Positions 1-12,240 of a stretch of 43,652 bases of DNA are shown here, piece after piece. The DNA is from Gnetum montanum (lineage: Eukaryota; Streptophyta; Gnetopsida; Gnetales; Gnetaceae): positions 74,616-118,267 of the forward strand of contig MNCI01007893.1 of assembly GCA_015680685.1 (NCBI GenBank). The letters run 5' to 3'. The notes below the pieces were generated by a model that was given only the letters and a program-made list of their open reading frames with translations, made no database searches and had not been told where the DNA came from. Position numbers and translations under genes: made by a program. Within the stretch, counting starts at the first letter, position 1. Each line of letters opens with the position of its first letter.

Positions 1-408
1 CCCATAGCAATTACGCTGCCGGGGCCTTTCGTCCGCCTTGTGTCAAAGCCACAACTGCGTTTGGACCGGTGCACTTTGTAATCAATTCTCAATATAAAAC
101 TGTTTACATTTTGCTCAGATTTATTGCAGTTTTCTTCGTTTTTCAGTTTACGTTTACAGGCTCATTTACATTATCGTGCTTGTTTACGGTTTACATTTAA
201 CATGCATTGTTTACGTATAACCCAACGTGTTGTAGCGGCAAACGTTGGGGAAGTCCTTTTTTGATCCGCGTGCAGACCATTCAAGGCACTCTGCCTTCGT
301 CCGTTCCAGCTTGCCCTCAAGCGGAGGCAGGGTTGACTACGCTTGTCCGTAGATCTTTCGGTGCTCGTAACGTTCCAGCCTTGCACCGACGATTTCGGTC
401 GGTACAAT
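1..408 (+). other. CpG-rich segment, probable 3' part of a younger LTR or insertion
   Basis: This segment differs from everything to its right: CpG dinucleotides are frequent and TAG/CTA triplets are not in excess, so it is younger or less methylated. A TATA-like TATAAAA is at 93-99, and the segment stops where the LTR of E1 begins in mid-sequence near 409. The simplest reading is the R-U5 end of an LTR (plus orientation) or another insertion that truncated the E1 LTR. Short open frames on both strands resemble no known protein. The left end is outside the window, so the identity is uncertain. Confidence 0.35.
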
Positions 409-859
409 ACTCATTCTACTTAATATGAACATGTAATAGTAAAGTATTTTAGAAAAGTAAATCATTAAGCTATGAAATAGTAAGAAAATTATTCTTAGTT
501 TAAACAATAAATCTAGGAGAATTTTGCAATAGTGGGAAATAACTCAATCTATATTTCATGTCACAATTGTGTCCAAGTACAAAATGCTCAAATAAAGATG
601 TCATTCATTGGTTCACATTACACTGTAGGCATTTGAACTTCTAGTTGCTAAGTCTAAATTCTTGGAAACAAACTAAAAGAGTTTTAGTAAGGATGGATGA
701 ACTTGTGAGTTAGATTGTGGCCCTAAGTGTTGTATGTATAGGTAGGTACATGTTTCATGATATTGGATATCGAATTTCATAGCTTGGGCTTTGATATTGG
801 AGATGTGATATTGTAGCTTTGATATCAAATACCTAATATCATAGCCATGGAAAAATACA
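409..859 (-). repeat. E1 3' LTR, truncated
   Basis: The segment aligns throughout with about 12670-13152 (shared blocks include CTTAATATGAACATGTAATA and AAAGAGTTTTAGTAAGGATG). The expected LTR beginning (TGATAAGC on the plus strand) is missing, so only about half of the 891-bp LTR remains. It ends in CA at 858-859, next to a polypurine tract on the minus strand. The U3 part at 757-845 holds about six GATATC/GATATT/AATATC motifs upstream (minus strand) of a decayed TATA box near 733-741. Confidence 0.8.
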
Positions 860-861
860 TC

Positions 862-890
862 GTACCATACCCCCATGACTACCCGAAAAC
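862..890 (-). other. E1 polypurine tract and 3' end of internal region
   Basis: On the minus strand a purine-rich run ending in CATGGGGGTATGG lies directly before the LTR start. Just upstream is a sequence equivalent to CTTGAGGACAAGTTTT, a pattern common near the 3' end of plant gypsy elements. The same arrangement with less decay occurs at 43377-43405 next to the E5 LTR, which supports the assignment. Confidence 0.6.
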
Positions 891-1074
891 TTGTCCTCAA
901 GTTAAAACAAAATGAATATACAGTTTCTTACAGAATTGGGAGGTAGACTTACATGATTGATTGACTATATACATGAATTTTAAATGCCATAATGGTGTTT
1001 CACAGAAATTGACACAAGGTATGACATGAAAATTTTGACAAAAAAATAAAATCTAGATGAAGCTTGTTGTAGCC

Positions 1075-3837
1075 TTATGTAGTTCCAGGTGGTAGTGGCT
1101 CTTCCATTAGTTGCTTTCCCTTGTTGTTAGGCTTTTGGAATTTGTATTTGTTCAGGAGCACCTAAATATTTTCCTCCTCTAATCTTCGATAATATACCAT
1201 CCATACTTGTTGTGCAATGTGTGATGGAGCTAGAACATTGCATGGATACAATAACTATGGAAACATCTAATTGGCTTTAACATACCATGTTGCAAACTAT
1301 CTCCTTTCTTCCTAAAAAGCTCTAGCCTTTGTTTGTAGTTCATGATAGTATAATAATTTTCTAGCCAGGTTCACTACTACATCTTTCTACCTCTAGTAGC
1401 TAGCCTTTACTACTTCTAGTTTAGAGTTTGCTACCTAAAGTTTCTGTAAGGCATCTTTGTGATCTAAAAACTCCTTCTCATATAGTGCATATGTGATTGC
1501 TACTTGTTGTTCTAGTTCATTCTGGGCCTACCTACTATCAACATGGCCAGGTTAGCATAGTGAAGGTTAGCTATATTATTTTAGATCCTCTAGCTATAGG
1601 TCTTTATTCTTAACTTCCGCTTATTGGACATGGGTGTAACTATCCAAGATGGGTTGCCAATTTGGATTATATGCTGATATGGAATTGATTGTAGCCTTAG
1701 CCATTTAGATCACTTTTTTATTAATTTTCTCTTACATCCCCACCTTGTCATGGAAGTGTTCCTAGAGCCTTTCATGTTTCTTTGCCTCATTTTTCCACAC
1801 ACTTATTTTAATAGCTAATTTCTAGTGGATGGTACATACATCCTTCATTGAAAGGATTTCATTTTCTCGTGTGAGGTGGTTCATGTCTTGGTTGACCCTC
1901 ATCAGTTGTTCTCTTAACTGGTGGATGCTTTTCTCCAAAATGTTCTTTTATTTTTTCATAGTGTTCAACCACATATTATCTACAACAAGGTGTTTGTTCT
2001 CTTCATGTACTATGGTGAGTGTCGTAGCATATGCATAGATTTGGGCTTTAGCTACTAAGGCATTCCACATCACTTTCTTCTTCTCATTCTCCATCTACTT
2101 ATTCTGCTCAATCAAGTAATTCATTTTTTCTATTTTGAATTGCTCAAACTGGTTAGGCACAATAAATTAAGCTAGATCTTTGCATTTTGCCCTTAGAGTT
2201 GTGAGCTCTTCTTGTAATCTCAAAATTTCAAATTTTACATTCTTCACCCTAGTTTCTTCCATGATTGGTTTACCTTTGGTTACTATCAACTCTGACTACA
2301 CTATAGTGATATTACTTAGAATGTCAAAAAGTATTTTCATCACTTGTCAAGTCTACAACAATTGATCTACGACATCTTCAATGTTTGTAGGAGTCATTGA
2401 GGTACCAGCTAGCATTTGAGCATCCATAGCTCTTGTTAAATCTACTAGTGGCATAATAGGTACATTAAATGATTCTTTAATGTGATTTGTGACCACTTCT
2501 ACTATTCCTATTGCATCTTGGTGCTACACTACCAAAATTTTAGCTCCATCTCTAGTCTTTAGCACCACTTGGAATAATGCAACATTCCCAAATATTTTTC
2601 ATGACCATTGGATCTCTTCTTTTGATTGCAATGAGATTTTTCCATTTATGGGATCTACAGAAACTATGGACTAGTAGAAATATTGATAACTCTGTAGAGA
2701 TTAGCTTCCTCCCTTGTTCCCCAACTAATGTTTTCAACAATTTTTTGTAGATGTCTCATTGATAGTCTATAGTCCTACAGCGATGGTGGTGTAACTTATT
2801 ACTATTGTTGTTCTTATTGTTGTTGTTGCTCTTATTGCTATTCTTTCTCTTGCTACTAGCGACTAGGTCCCACTTGCTATTGTTGTTTAGTAGTTTATGT
2901 GATTTCCCTAGTGTCAATTTCTTCCTCATGCTTGTCTTTCTTAGGTGGTGCTGGCTTGATTAGTTTAGCATACGAGGTGTTTTGATCCTTCTTGGAAATG
3001 TCATTGGTGTACCCTAGTGTTCTAGCAAATTTACTTAGCTTTCTAATAAGGCAAAGAAATGGAAGTGTTTGCTTCCCTACCTTCTTTTCTTTGAACCACC
3101 TCTGGATCTCTATGAAATAGAGTTGTGCAAGGTTTACATTCTTCTTTCCCATTAGAATCGCACTTCCTCCAATTGCATAGGTGGATAATTTGTTCAATCA
3201 TTTTGTTGGAAATAAGTGATATGTGCCAATTTTGAAATAAATTATTTCCTCTAGAGTTAACTCATTGTATCCCTTGTCTTCTTTGCTATATGTCTATTTT
3301 AGCCACAGTTTTCTATTTTCAACATCTGATTTGATGGATAGAAGTACTACCTTTTCCCCTTCATTAAGTATGTTTAGAAATTTAGCTATCACCTTGCTAA
3401 TTATGAAATGGAGACTCCTTTGATGTTCATAGTAGTTTCTTCTTCTTTATTATGTTGGAAATGATAATTCTTCCCTAGATACCATTCTCCATTGTTTGAT
3501 AGAATGGGCCATAATGGTGACACTTGGAGTTACATCTTTACTATTTCCAAAACAAACTTCACAAATGGATCAAAGTTCATTTTCACAATGATAGTGGTCA
3601 TGATTGAATATAGCTTGGAGGCAGTCTTGTGACAATGTGAGGTGTTATCCTTGTACTTGTGGTTTCTCTAGCTCTACTTGGGCCAAGTATTTGGTAGTAA
3701 GAGTTTCTTGATGAATGCTAAAGGATTAGGCTTCTTGCTCCACATGTTCTAGGCCTTGTTCAGCCTCTACCACTACCTCTTAGTAATTTTCTTGTTGATT
3801 GTGAGGGTCCACCTTGTGCTCCTCTATTTGGGGCCAT
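1075..3837 (-). pseudogene. E1 extra ORF: plant-transposon-like protein with long coiled coil, decayed
   Basis: A coding relic of about 900 codons fills the space between the integrase spacer and the 3' LTR, in sense with pol. A candidate ATG is at 3837-3835 and a likely stop at 1077-1075; frameshifts occur in the first 400 bases. From about 3540 to 1075 it reads mostly in one frame, with stops nearly all explained by C-to-T or G-to-A changes. The N-terminal third includes the stretch LNKLSTYAIGGSAILMGKKN (about 3200-3140) and then QTLPFLCLIRKLSKFARTLG, a layout resembling the family annotated as putative plant transposon protein. A glutamine-rich tract (CAA runs, about 2810-2880) follows, then several hundred residues of heptad-like coiled coil rich in Glu, Lys, Leu and Gln (about 2250-1250). 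No signal peptide or convincing membrane segment is visible, so I do not call it an envelope. Function unknown. Confidence 0.7.
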
Positions 3838-4404
3838 CTACAAGTAATCAAGGGTTTGGAATCACTAGGGTGTTCTTAAACATTCTCAACTATTCTATTC
3901 CTTACTCATACCCTTAGTTACATTAAGTTATTAGTTCATTATGATTGCAAAGTTAAGAAATTTTCAAAAAGTTATCTCATAAATGTTAATTTCCTTATAA
4001 CCCTTAATAGTTATCCATTTTATTCTTATCCATGGCTTGTAATGATTGTTATGGTCCCTTGATGTCATTATTTAAGTATTTGTGACACTAATGCGATTGA
4101 TTTTTATTAACAAATTTTAATTTTTCCTTCATACTTACCCTTATAATACCTTCTAGGCATTAGAAAAATCTAAAATATTGGCTTACAAATTTAACATTGG
4201 CACCCCTTCATGACTAATATGAGTATTCTAGGATCAAATAGGCTTGAAAATCATAAAAATTGGAGCAATAACATGCAAGTTATGGCTTGGGGAAGCTAGA
4301 ATATCAAAGATCAAATCATAGAACAAAAGTGAAAAAAATATACCTCTCTTCAAAAGCTTGAAATGAAAATGTTTTACTAAGTCCCTACATACTTATAATT
4401 TTTT

Positions 4405-4482
4405 TTGGACCCAATATCAGGTACTCGATAATAGGGACTTGATATTAGAGGAGCCCTGATATCAAATGCTCGATATTGGGTG
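4405..4482. repeat. GATATC/GATATT module similar to E1 U3
   Basis: Within 80 bases there are five copies of an AATATC, GATATT or GATATC motif, including TGATATCAAATGCTCGATAT. This closely resembles TTGATATCAAATACCTAATA in the truncated LTR at 819-838. The flanks do not align with the LTR, so it is either a short relic of the U3 or an independently repeated motif. Confidence 0.5.
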
Positions 4483-5704
4483 AAAAATTTACAATTTTCT
4501 CTTCATTTGGGATGAATAAAAATGAGTTCTTGAGAATGTTTGGAAGGTAGAAAACATGTTCAAAGGATCTTGGACTATAAATGATGCATATTTAGTGAAT
4601 ATTTGGCATAGAGAATATATAAAGAAGGAATCGTGAGTTATGAAAGCATATGAATTGTTGATGAGATTGATTTGATGCATAATGAATTCTTTGGTATAGA
4701 ACATACTTATTTGATGTAAAGGAAATTTTTAATTAACATTTATGGGTCTTGGATGGTTTAAGAAGATGTGGGATTACTAGAAAAGTGGAAGATACAAAAT
4801 TTATACAAGTGGGTCTTCCTAAAAGCAGGCTCCAACCCATAATACCCTTGTATAACCACACCTAGAAGTGTCCTTGCATACTTAAGGAGTTGAATGTAAT
4901 GCATAATTGTTTTGCAAAACACACGTGCTAGTATTAGAAAGTTAGTAAATTATGTTATGTTACATAAAATAATAAGTTATGATTATTCATACAATGAGAT
5001 GAGATGAACTTAGAAGGGATTGCAAAAATCGAGATGTGAGGTATCTTACCATAGGCATAATGAATTCTTGTGTTTTATTAATGATTAAAATAATCATTAC
5101 CCTTTCTATCCAAGATTCAAACCAAGTTCAAACCACATTCTAGTGACATCGTGTTGTCTCATCATTTTGAAATTATAACTATAAGACCACCACTAGTGTA
5201 AGGAGAACCATCACTTGGCGTATTGTCCAAGGAAGGAGTTTATTCATGGAACTTTTTATTTTTTAGATTTCTGATAAGCTTTCTACCTTTAGGCATGGGT
5301 AACATGTCTTTCTAATGACATGGTAAGGTAGCACTAATTATACTCTTACTACCAGTTTTCATTAGATCTATAAGGATATGATACAACCTAATCCACATGA
5401 TAGAACTAATAGAAGTAATCCAAGAGAGTGCAAAAATCCCCTTGATGTCACACCCTTTACATTTCCAGTTAGTTCTTTGCTTTTTGGTCCATGCATAATG
5501 ATCACAAGTTTATTCTTAGTTATATGATGGAAAGAATATCATTATAGCCATGGTGAGAACCTATTATTAATGTAATAGATAGATGGATGGTGTGGGCTCA
5601 CTATTCAAATAATTAGTCCCTTATGACTTGATAACATAGAGAAATATTCACATTATTGGACTACATCTTGCCTTATTCATAATGTGTTTGATTAACAATC
5701 AAAA

Positions 5705-5895
5705 TTATTTTTAATGAGAATGAAAACAAAGTATGAAAAAAAATAGTAAAAATTGGAAAAAGATGTAAATAATGAAAAATATAAAAAAAGTAAGAAATGT
5801 TAAAGAATTAAAAAATGGTAAAGAATATAAAAAATTTAAGAAATGAAAAGGATAAAAGAATTTAGAACATGTTAAGAAAATAAAAAATTTAGTGA
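5705..5895. repeat. A-rich, C-poor low-complexity tract
   Basis: Roughly 190 bases made almost only of A, G and T, with degenerate repeats of the type AAGAATATAAAAAATTTA. Its reverse complement gives an open frame full of Phe, Ile and Leu that mimics a membrane protein but is an artefact of base composition. Confidence 0.7.
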
Positions 5896-5944
5896 AGTAA
5901 CTACAGCTACAAATTGACATCCCCATGAATATAATTAAGATAAG

Positions 5945-7160
5945 TTAAACAAAAGATAGGACAAGTTGAAGACTATTTGGTCGGTTGGGTAGATTTCTAG
6001 GAATGTTCATAGTAAGGTTTGACTTGTTGAATATTGACAAGAATGAGTTTGTGTGGATAGGAGGGGTGGTAAATATGTAAGGCACCAAATGGATAAGTAT
6101 CCTGCACAATGTATGGTCCCTTCCAAAGTGTCTAAAATTTAGCTTTCTAGGGTAAATGACTAGGATTATAATAAAGGACCTTATCACTTGGTTATATAGT
6201 TACATGCCTTTTACATGTATCGTGCCTAAGTTTGGATTAATGTTTATGAACTTTGCTACTCATAAGTGCTACAAGCCTATTCTCATCTAAAAGAATCAAG
6301 TTCATGAGATGTTCTTATTGGGATAAGCTCAATTCAAGGTCAAGTTCATTAGTAGTAGCTAAAGTGTGGAGCTCTACCTAGATTAGGAGTGTTGAAAACT
6401 TATCATAAATTAATTCATATAGTGTGTATCCTCTAGGTAGTTTCCAAGATGTCCTATAGGCCCATAGAGCATCATTTAGTTTAGTGATGTAGTATTTTCT
6501 AAAACTACTAACTATTCTAGTAAGTATTTTAGTAATTTCTTAGTTAGTCACTTCGACAAGACCATTTTCTTGGGGATGATATGGTGTTGTTAGCTTATGG
6601 TTCACTACAAGTTGTTGCATGAGCTTTTTTAATGTAGCACTAGTGATGTGAGTCCTGATGTTTGATATGAGCGTTCTAGGTACTCCAAATCTATTCACCA
6701 CATGCTGTTGGAAAAACTTGGTAGCTATTTTTGTTATACAATATTTTACTATTTCTACCTCTACACACTTTGTACAATAATCCATGGTCACAATGATACA
6801 TCCTTTTCCATTTGACAGTGGTATTATGGGTTCCATAAAGTTAATTCCCCATATGTCAATAGGTTCCAGTGCTTGTATCTAGTGTTGTAGCCTTTCATAT
6901 CTGCCTATAATTCCTCCATCTCTTTGGCAACATTTACAATATTATGCAAAAGCATGAACATCTTTGAACAAGGTAGGCCAAAAGTGACTTTCCATCATTA
7001 GTATGACTGTCGTTCTATGCCCTTCATAGTGGCTATAGCATGGGCCTTCATGGGCATCTTGTAAGAGTCTTTGTTGATCTTCTTCTAGCACACACCATCT
7101 GACAAGCCCATCTACATAGATCTTGTACAAATTTTTATTAATCTCCATATATCTCTTTTC
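5945..7160 (-). pseudogene. E1 pol: integrase, decayed
   Basis: The integrase inserts the element cDNA into the host genome. The N-terminal zinc-binding part is seen as AHEGPCYSHYEGH (about 7060-7020) and CKCCQR (about 6936-6919), the HHCC pattern. The catalytic core follows: TMDYCTKC (about 6796-6773) keeps the first Asp; the second acidic position (SNIRTH, normally SD) has become Asn; and the Glu is present in YHPQENGLVEVTN (about 6585-6545). The C-terminal part contains NDALWAYRTSWKLP (about 6470-6430) and FRHFGRDHTLCRIL (about 6130-6090), matching the G-P-box-like end of Athila integrases. Several stops and a frameshift after the core make it non-functional. Confidence 0.88.
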
Positions 7161-7187
7161 TTTTTGAAGGAATTTTTCACGTTGTTT

Positions 7188-7740
7188 CTAAGTCCATTTA
7201 GTAGGTAGCTCCTGTGTTGTTAGATAAGTAAGGTACTCTATGAACCATGGATTCCCTATTGAATTTATAGCCTTTACTATTTTGGTAAAGAAATCCTCAT
7301 TGGGAAATTGGTCTATTAAAGGTTCTATTTCATCTTTGAAATCCCACTTCAAACTTAATAGATGATTGGCTACTGCATTTTTTGTTCCTTTCTTATTGAT
7401 CATCATGATGTCAAATTCTCGTAGAATAACAACCCATCTTATCACTTTGGGACTAATCACTGGTTTGTTCATATTAAATCAAATAGCATTTTGATTAGTA
7501 TGGACATATATATGATACTCAAGCATGTAGTATCTGAACATTTCAAAAATGTACATCACTACCATCAACTCCTTCTTAGTTTTGATGTAGTTTAGTTGTG
7601 CTCTAGTAATGCTTCTACTAGCACAATGTATGTAATAAGGTTTCTTGTTGTTATCTAGTTGTATAAGTACTGCACCAAGTGCATAGTTTGAAGCATCAGT
7701 GATGATGTGGAAAGGCCTTGACCAATCTAGAGCTTGAAGG
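7188..7740 (-). pseudogene. E1 pol: RNase H and connection region, decayed
   Basis: RNase H would degrade the RNA strand of the RNA-DNA hybrid during reverse transcription. The relic starts with ITDASNYALGAVL (about 7716-7680, first catalytic Asp), continues with RSITRAQLNYIKTKKELM (expected Glu present, about 7626-7570) and HTNQNAI (normally HTDH, Asp lost by G-to-A), and ends with VIRWVVILREFDI and NKKGTKNAVANHLLSL (about 7445-7355), the typical RNase H tail. It runs on from the RT and leads into the integrase, as in all Ty3/gypsy elements. Confidence 0.88.
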
Positions 7741-7799
7741 ATTGGTACTTCTACCAGTTTCTACTTCAGAGTTTCAAATGCCTTTTCACATGACACTAT

Positions 7800-8700
7800 C
7801 CATTCAAAGGTTACATCCTTCTTTGTGAGTTCCAATAGTAATTTGGCTATCTTTGAAAATTTTTCTATGAATCTTCTATAATATCCTATGTGGCCTAAGA
7901 ATGATCTCACATCTTTCACTATTTATGACCTTTGAGTGATACTTTGGATAACTCTAATCTTTTCTAAATCTACCTTTATACCTTTTTGGGAGATTTTATG
8001 TCCTAGCACTATGCCTTCTTAGACCATGCAATATCTCTTCTACGAGTTGAGGTTTAGATTAGTTTCAACACATCTCTTGAGTACCTACTCCAATTGGTCC
8101 AATGCTTATTTGAAATTCATCCCATATGTCGAAAAATGATCCATCATTTTCAATTTGATTTTGGAAGATGCTTAATACCAATCTCTAGAAGGTGGCTAGT
8201 GCGTTACAAAGATTGAAGGACATCTACTTGTAGGAAAATGTTCCCCATGGACTAGTAAACATTGTTTTCTTCTATACTTCAGGTGTAATGTATATCTGAT
8301 TATATCCATTGTATCCATCTAGAAAACTATAATATTCATGTCCTATAATGGTATCTAGGACCTGATCAACAAATGGAAAAGGGAAGTGATCTTTTAATGT
8401 AGCTGAGTATAGCATCCAGAAGTCAATTTAGACACATCATTAACCCCCCTTCTTTAGCACAATCACTAAGGGGCTAACCCATTTACTATTTGGAATAGAA
8501 TAGATGAATCCTACCTTTAGCAAGTTTTTCAACCCTTGCTTAACTACTTCTTTGAGTTTTGGATTGAGCCTTCATTAGAATTGGTGCTTTAATTTAACTA
8601 TAGGATTACTGTATATCTGGTGTTGGCAAATTTGTATATCAATTCATGTGATCTCATCATAAGGCCATGCAAAGTTTGTGGGCCATCTATTTATCACTTC
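7800..8700 (-). pseudogene. E1 pol: reverse transcriptase, decayed
   Basis: The enzyme copies the element RNA into DNA. In order along the minus strand: RLNPKLKEVVKQGLKNLL and VGFIYSIPNSKWVSPLVI (about 8570-8460), HEYYSFLDGYNGYNQIYI (about 8340-8290), TSPWGTFSYK (about 8260-8230), the active-site relic MMDHFSTYG (about 8147-8120, YxDD-type motif with the second Asp changed to His), and VRSFLGHIGYYRRFIEKF (about 7910-7855). DGY(S)GYNQ and MDDFSVYG-like motifs are characteristic of the Athila branch. Numerous TAG, TAA and TGA stops are at former Gln, Trp or Arg codons. Confidence 0.9.
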
Positions 8701-8929
8701 TACCAACTTACTTTTTTATTCTTTTGTTAAAATTGCATTGATTATTACCAGCTTTTTGTTGTTTAAAAATGCATATGTCAATGTGGTTGGTAGGGCCTTT
8801 AGTTATAATGGTTTTGGTTCTAGATTTTTTTGGATCTCCAAGTGTCCCCAATTTAACTCCTCTTCTTGATTTGTTTGTGGGTGGAAGTGCCTTTCCCTTA
8901 ACTACTATAATTTATCAGTCTCTTCAATG

Positions 8930-9490
8930 TAGGCACTAATAATTAGTTCTTCTAGTTTCATGTATTTATTTGATTCAATCTCTTCTTTGGTGATTAGCCA
9001 TTGGGTACCTTCCTACTGTGTGGCTACTACATACAAAAAATTTTGCACACATATTGTTTCTACACATCTATTTCATGCCTTGGTATCCTCTTGTATGATA
9101 GATCATATTCTTTTCACACAATCACACTCATTATCACTGTATGTGATACATGGAACTCTCCATCTTTGTATAATTTCAACTTCATCTTCCTTGGAAATCT
9201 CAAAAGAAAAGTCATAAATTTTAGGATTAGCATCAATAGTGCTAAGCCAAGATCTTCCCATAATAATTGAAAATTCCCATTTATTTTTTTCCACATGGAT
9301 AACTAGGAAATCCATAGGGTAGGACTAGCCACTAATGGTTGTAATTTAATCATCCACTTGTCCTAGTGGAATGATGATTGATTGGTTAGCAAGCTCTAAT
9401 TAGATGTTACTCTTCTTTACCGATGGTAGATTCTAGGCCTAGTACATATCTTTGGTAGATCAAGTTTAATCCTAACCTACAATTAAATAA
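8930..9490 (-). pseudogene. E1 aspartic protease, decayed
   Basis: The retroviral-type protease would cleave the gag-pol polyprotein. The active-site region survives as RLGLNLIYQR (about 9480-9450; the catalytic Asp of the D-x-GS motif is lost). Downstream are LELANQSIIIPLGQVDD (about 9400-9350) and FLVIHVEKN followed by FSIIMGRSWLSTID (about 9310-9235), a conserved fold segment. The same block occurs on the other strand in E2 (14930-15290), which confirms the assignment and shows the two elements are relatives. Confidence 0.75.
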
Positions 9491-9499
9491 AACTTTGCA

Positions 9500-12129
9500 T
9501 AGTTTTTTCTCTGCTAGTTAGAGGTAAAATAAGGGGATTTCTACATCATTTTGTTTTTTTGAAAGGGCTCCTATCTTGATGTAGTGCATGATTGTCTGAG
9601 TAAGAATGATAGTTGTGACATTTGAATTTGATGAAGATAGAAGCTTGTTATGTTGAAGAGAATTGGATGTAGATAAGGTGGAAGTAGATGCATTCCCCAT
9701 CTTTTGAATATTTTCTGACCTTGTTCAAAAGAATACTTAATTCCTAGTTTGGAATTTGTATATGATCACCTCTTCTTGTGTACTAACTTCCCTTGTTGCA
9801 TTCTTCCACTATGGTTGTGATGGCAATTCCCTCTACATGATAGGAGGTGGCACAAGTGGTAAAGGATTCACATACTAATTTCAACTAGCTACTAATGGAT
9901 GCATGTATGAGTTTAGATCCATTCTTGGTGGCATCAATCTTTAGTACTTAAGTGGATAGTATTGTGAAGTTTGCATGGTTGCATTTGGTGGTAAGATTGT
10001 ATGTTGGACCTAGTATCCATGAGAATTAGGCTACTAATATGGATACTATTGGTGATGTGATGGCATGACCCATGATTGGGGTTTTTTCCACTACTAATGT
10101 TATTGCTCTTGTGGCTAGGGTAGAGCTCCACTGGGATGGTATGTTGGTTCTAAGTTTTATCTATAGCTACCTTGGGAATAAAGTAACCTTCTAGGCATTT
10201 GTTTTTTTAAGAAATCTAGAATTTAGTTCATATGCCTCCATTTTCTATAAATGTGCCATTATTGGGAAACATCCCTTGGGATGTTTGTACGAACACATGG
10301 CATACCCTTCCTCATCGATGAACCTATTTTCTAAACACTCAGCCACTATAGCCAGTTTTCCCCTTTGCTCAAACTCTTTCTTTTTTTTCATGTCTTTACC
10401 TTTTCCAAAGGCTTTCTTCACTCTCTCCTCCACAATATTTAATGTTGTTGCAAATGTTTTATCTACTTAGTTCCACATTTCCTCTACCTTCATTGCAATA
10501 TTAGTTAAAATTTTTTGAGTTGGTAGACTCTTCTTTTGGATTGCCTATTCCAAGGTTTCCTCTTCTTGCATATCACAAACTTGTGCATCTCTTTTCCTAA
10601 TGCATGATTGTATGTTATACTCTTCTACTAATTCTATCTTTCTTAACTCACCTTCTTCCTTCATCTCTTGGTTGATTATTTTTTGAATTTAATGGATAGT
10701 TATCTCTAGTAATCTACCTTGGGCATAAATCCCAAGGGTCTCCCTAGTATTTTTTTCATAACCCATCTATAATGTGCCCTAGTTACTCTCTCTATGAGAA
10801 TCCATGGCCTAGGCATCTATGTAGTAATGAATAGTACCTAGCCATTACTGCATCAATTGTTTCATGAGTTTCTTGTTTCCATTTTTGGATTTGTTTTCTT
10901 AAGTTAGAAACTCGTGAGTAGGTTTGGTATTTTTCATTGAAAATATCTAGGATGGTTCTCTATCTTTTGATTAATTTAGGTTTGAGTGATTGGTACTAGC
11001 TCTTTTCCTCTTTCACAAGTGTTCTTGGGAACAACTTTAACTTCTGCTAGTCACTTTCAATGTTATGTAGGACATATACATCATGAAAAGCTTGGAAGTG
11101 GTGTTGTGGATCAGAATTATAACCACCTTTAAATCTTGACATGTTCATATCAAGCCATTTGATCTAACTATCCCTCAGATGCCTAGTTGGAATGTGTATA
11201 GCTTCCTCTATGTTAATCATGCTTTAAGTTATTTTCAAGGGTTCATCATTGTGATCAAGTTTGTGCACTTAGACGTAGTAGTGCCTCCTTCTATGTTCAT
11301 CCCTTTCATGGTTTCTATGATCCATATATTTGCACTATTCGTACTCTTCATCTTCCACATCAAAATGTCTTGAATGATGATCATGAGTTCTCCTCTCTTT
11401 CCTATCATGGTATTTATACCTTTACCTATTTCTATTAAAGTCTTCTAATCATTATGAGGATGCAAATGAGGCAATAGGAGAATGGTGTTGGCTTGTCATC
11501 CTATGATGACTCTAATGTTCTTCTCTATGGGATCTTGTAGGAACTCTTGGCCTTAAGTCCTACTTGTATCTTGAGTCTTTTGCCTCCTGCCTAAGTATCT
11601 TTGCTAATTAAGAGTATGATTTATTCCTGATAGGTTTCTCTAGTTGAATGATAGGCATTTTTGATTGAAACTCATGATTTTGATAGAGTTTTTTAGCAAT
11701 GAACGCATCTCCATCAAGCTCCTCTAAGAGAATAGTGGAGATGACTATCTTTCCTTTGTCTTTTTCATGTTTGGTTTCCATGGCATTGTCTTTCCTTAAC
11801 TACTCATTAGTGAGTTCATATGGTTGGGTAATGTATTTGGTTTCATGATGCCCTCCAAGTGATTCACTTAGTTTCATCCCATTGAGAGTATTTTGAAGCA
11901 TAATGTGTGCTGAACATTTTGGTAGTAGAACAATGTTTCCTTGAAGATCTCTTTACTTGAGTTTCTTGTTCTAATGAAAGATGAATGTAAAATCAGGATA
12001 GTAAGAATCATGATGAGCGTATGAATTCCTTGTTTGCATCAACATACTCCAACCTTCTTCTTCATTGATTCTATCATTACTTATCTATAGTTCCTTAGGA
12101 GGTGATGTTGTATTTTTGTTTAAAGCCAT
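9500..12129 (-). pseudogene. E1 gag, decayed
   Basis: Gag forms the virus-like particle that packages element RNA. The start chosen is the ATG at 12129-12127, about 110 bases inside the primer site; the frame then reads MALNKNTTSPPKEL and on through an Asn/Lys-rich N-terminus. The conserved retrotransposon gag core is at about 11110-10760: FNEKYQTYSRVSNLRKQIQK and YYSLLHRCLGHGFS, shared almost word for word with E2. The C-terminal part (about 10440-9550) is basic then Gln/Asn-rich, with QSYHQMQPCKLHN near 10000. A clear CCHC zinc knuckle could not be assigned. Many stops; inactive. Confidence 0.75.
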
Positions 12130-12240
12130 GTGATGGTTTAAGACATTTGTTTAAGTGTGCTTATTTTAGAGTTATGAATATTAAAGTTGAGTTATGATAT
12201 AACAAACTTTGTGAAATCAATTACTCAACATACATTAAAT

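Larger units (their letters stand above)
3838..5930. other. E1 spacer between integrase and extra ORF, no gene seen
   Basis: About 2.1 kb with no readable protein in any frame. It holds a GATATC-rich module at 4405-4482 resembling the LTR U3 and an A-rich tract at 5705-5895. It could contain the remains of a nested insertion, but no LTR pair or domain was found. Confidence 0.5.

Noticed and set aside
1075-3837. Calling the E1 extra ORF an envelope-like gene because of its position after integrase
   Set aside because: No signal peptide, membrane anchor or surface/transmembrane layout is visible; the content is a soluble, coiled-coil-rich protein.
5711-5926. A 71-residue Phe/Ile-rich minus-strand frame resembling a membrane protein
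   Set aside because: It is the translation of an A-rich low-complexity tract without codon structure.
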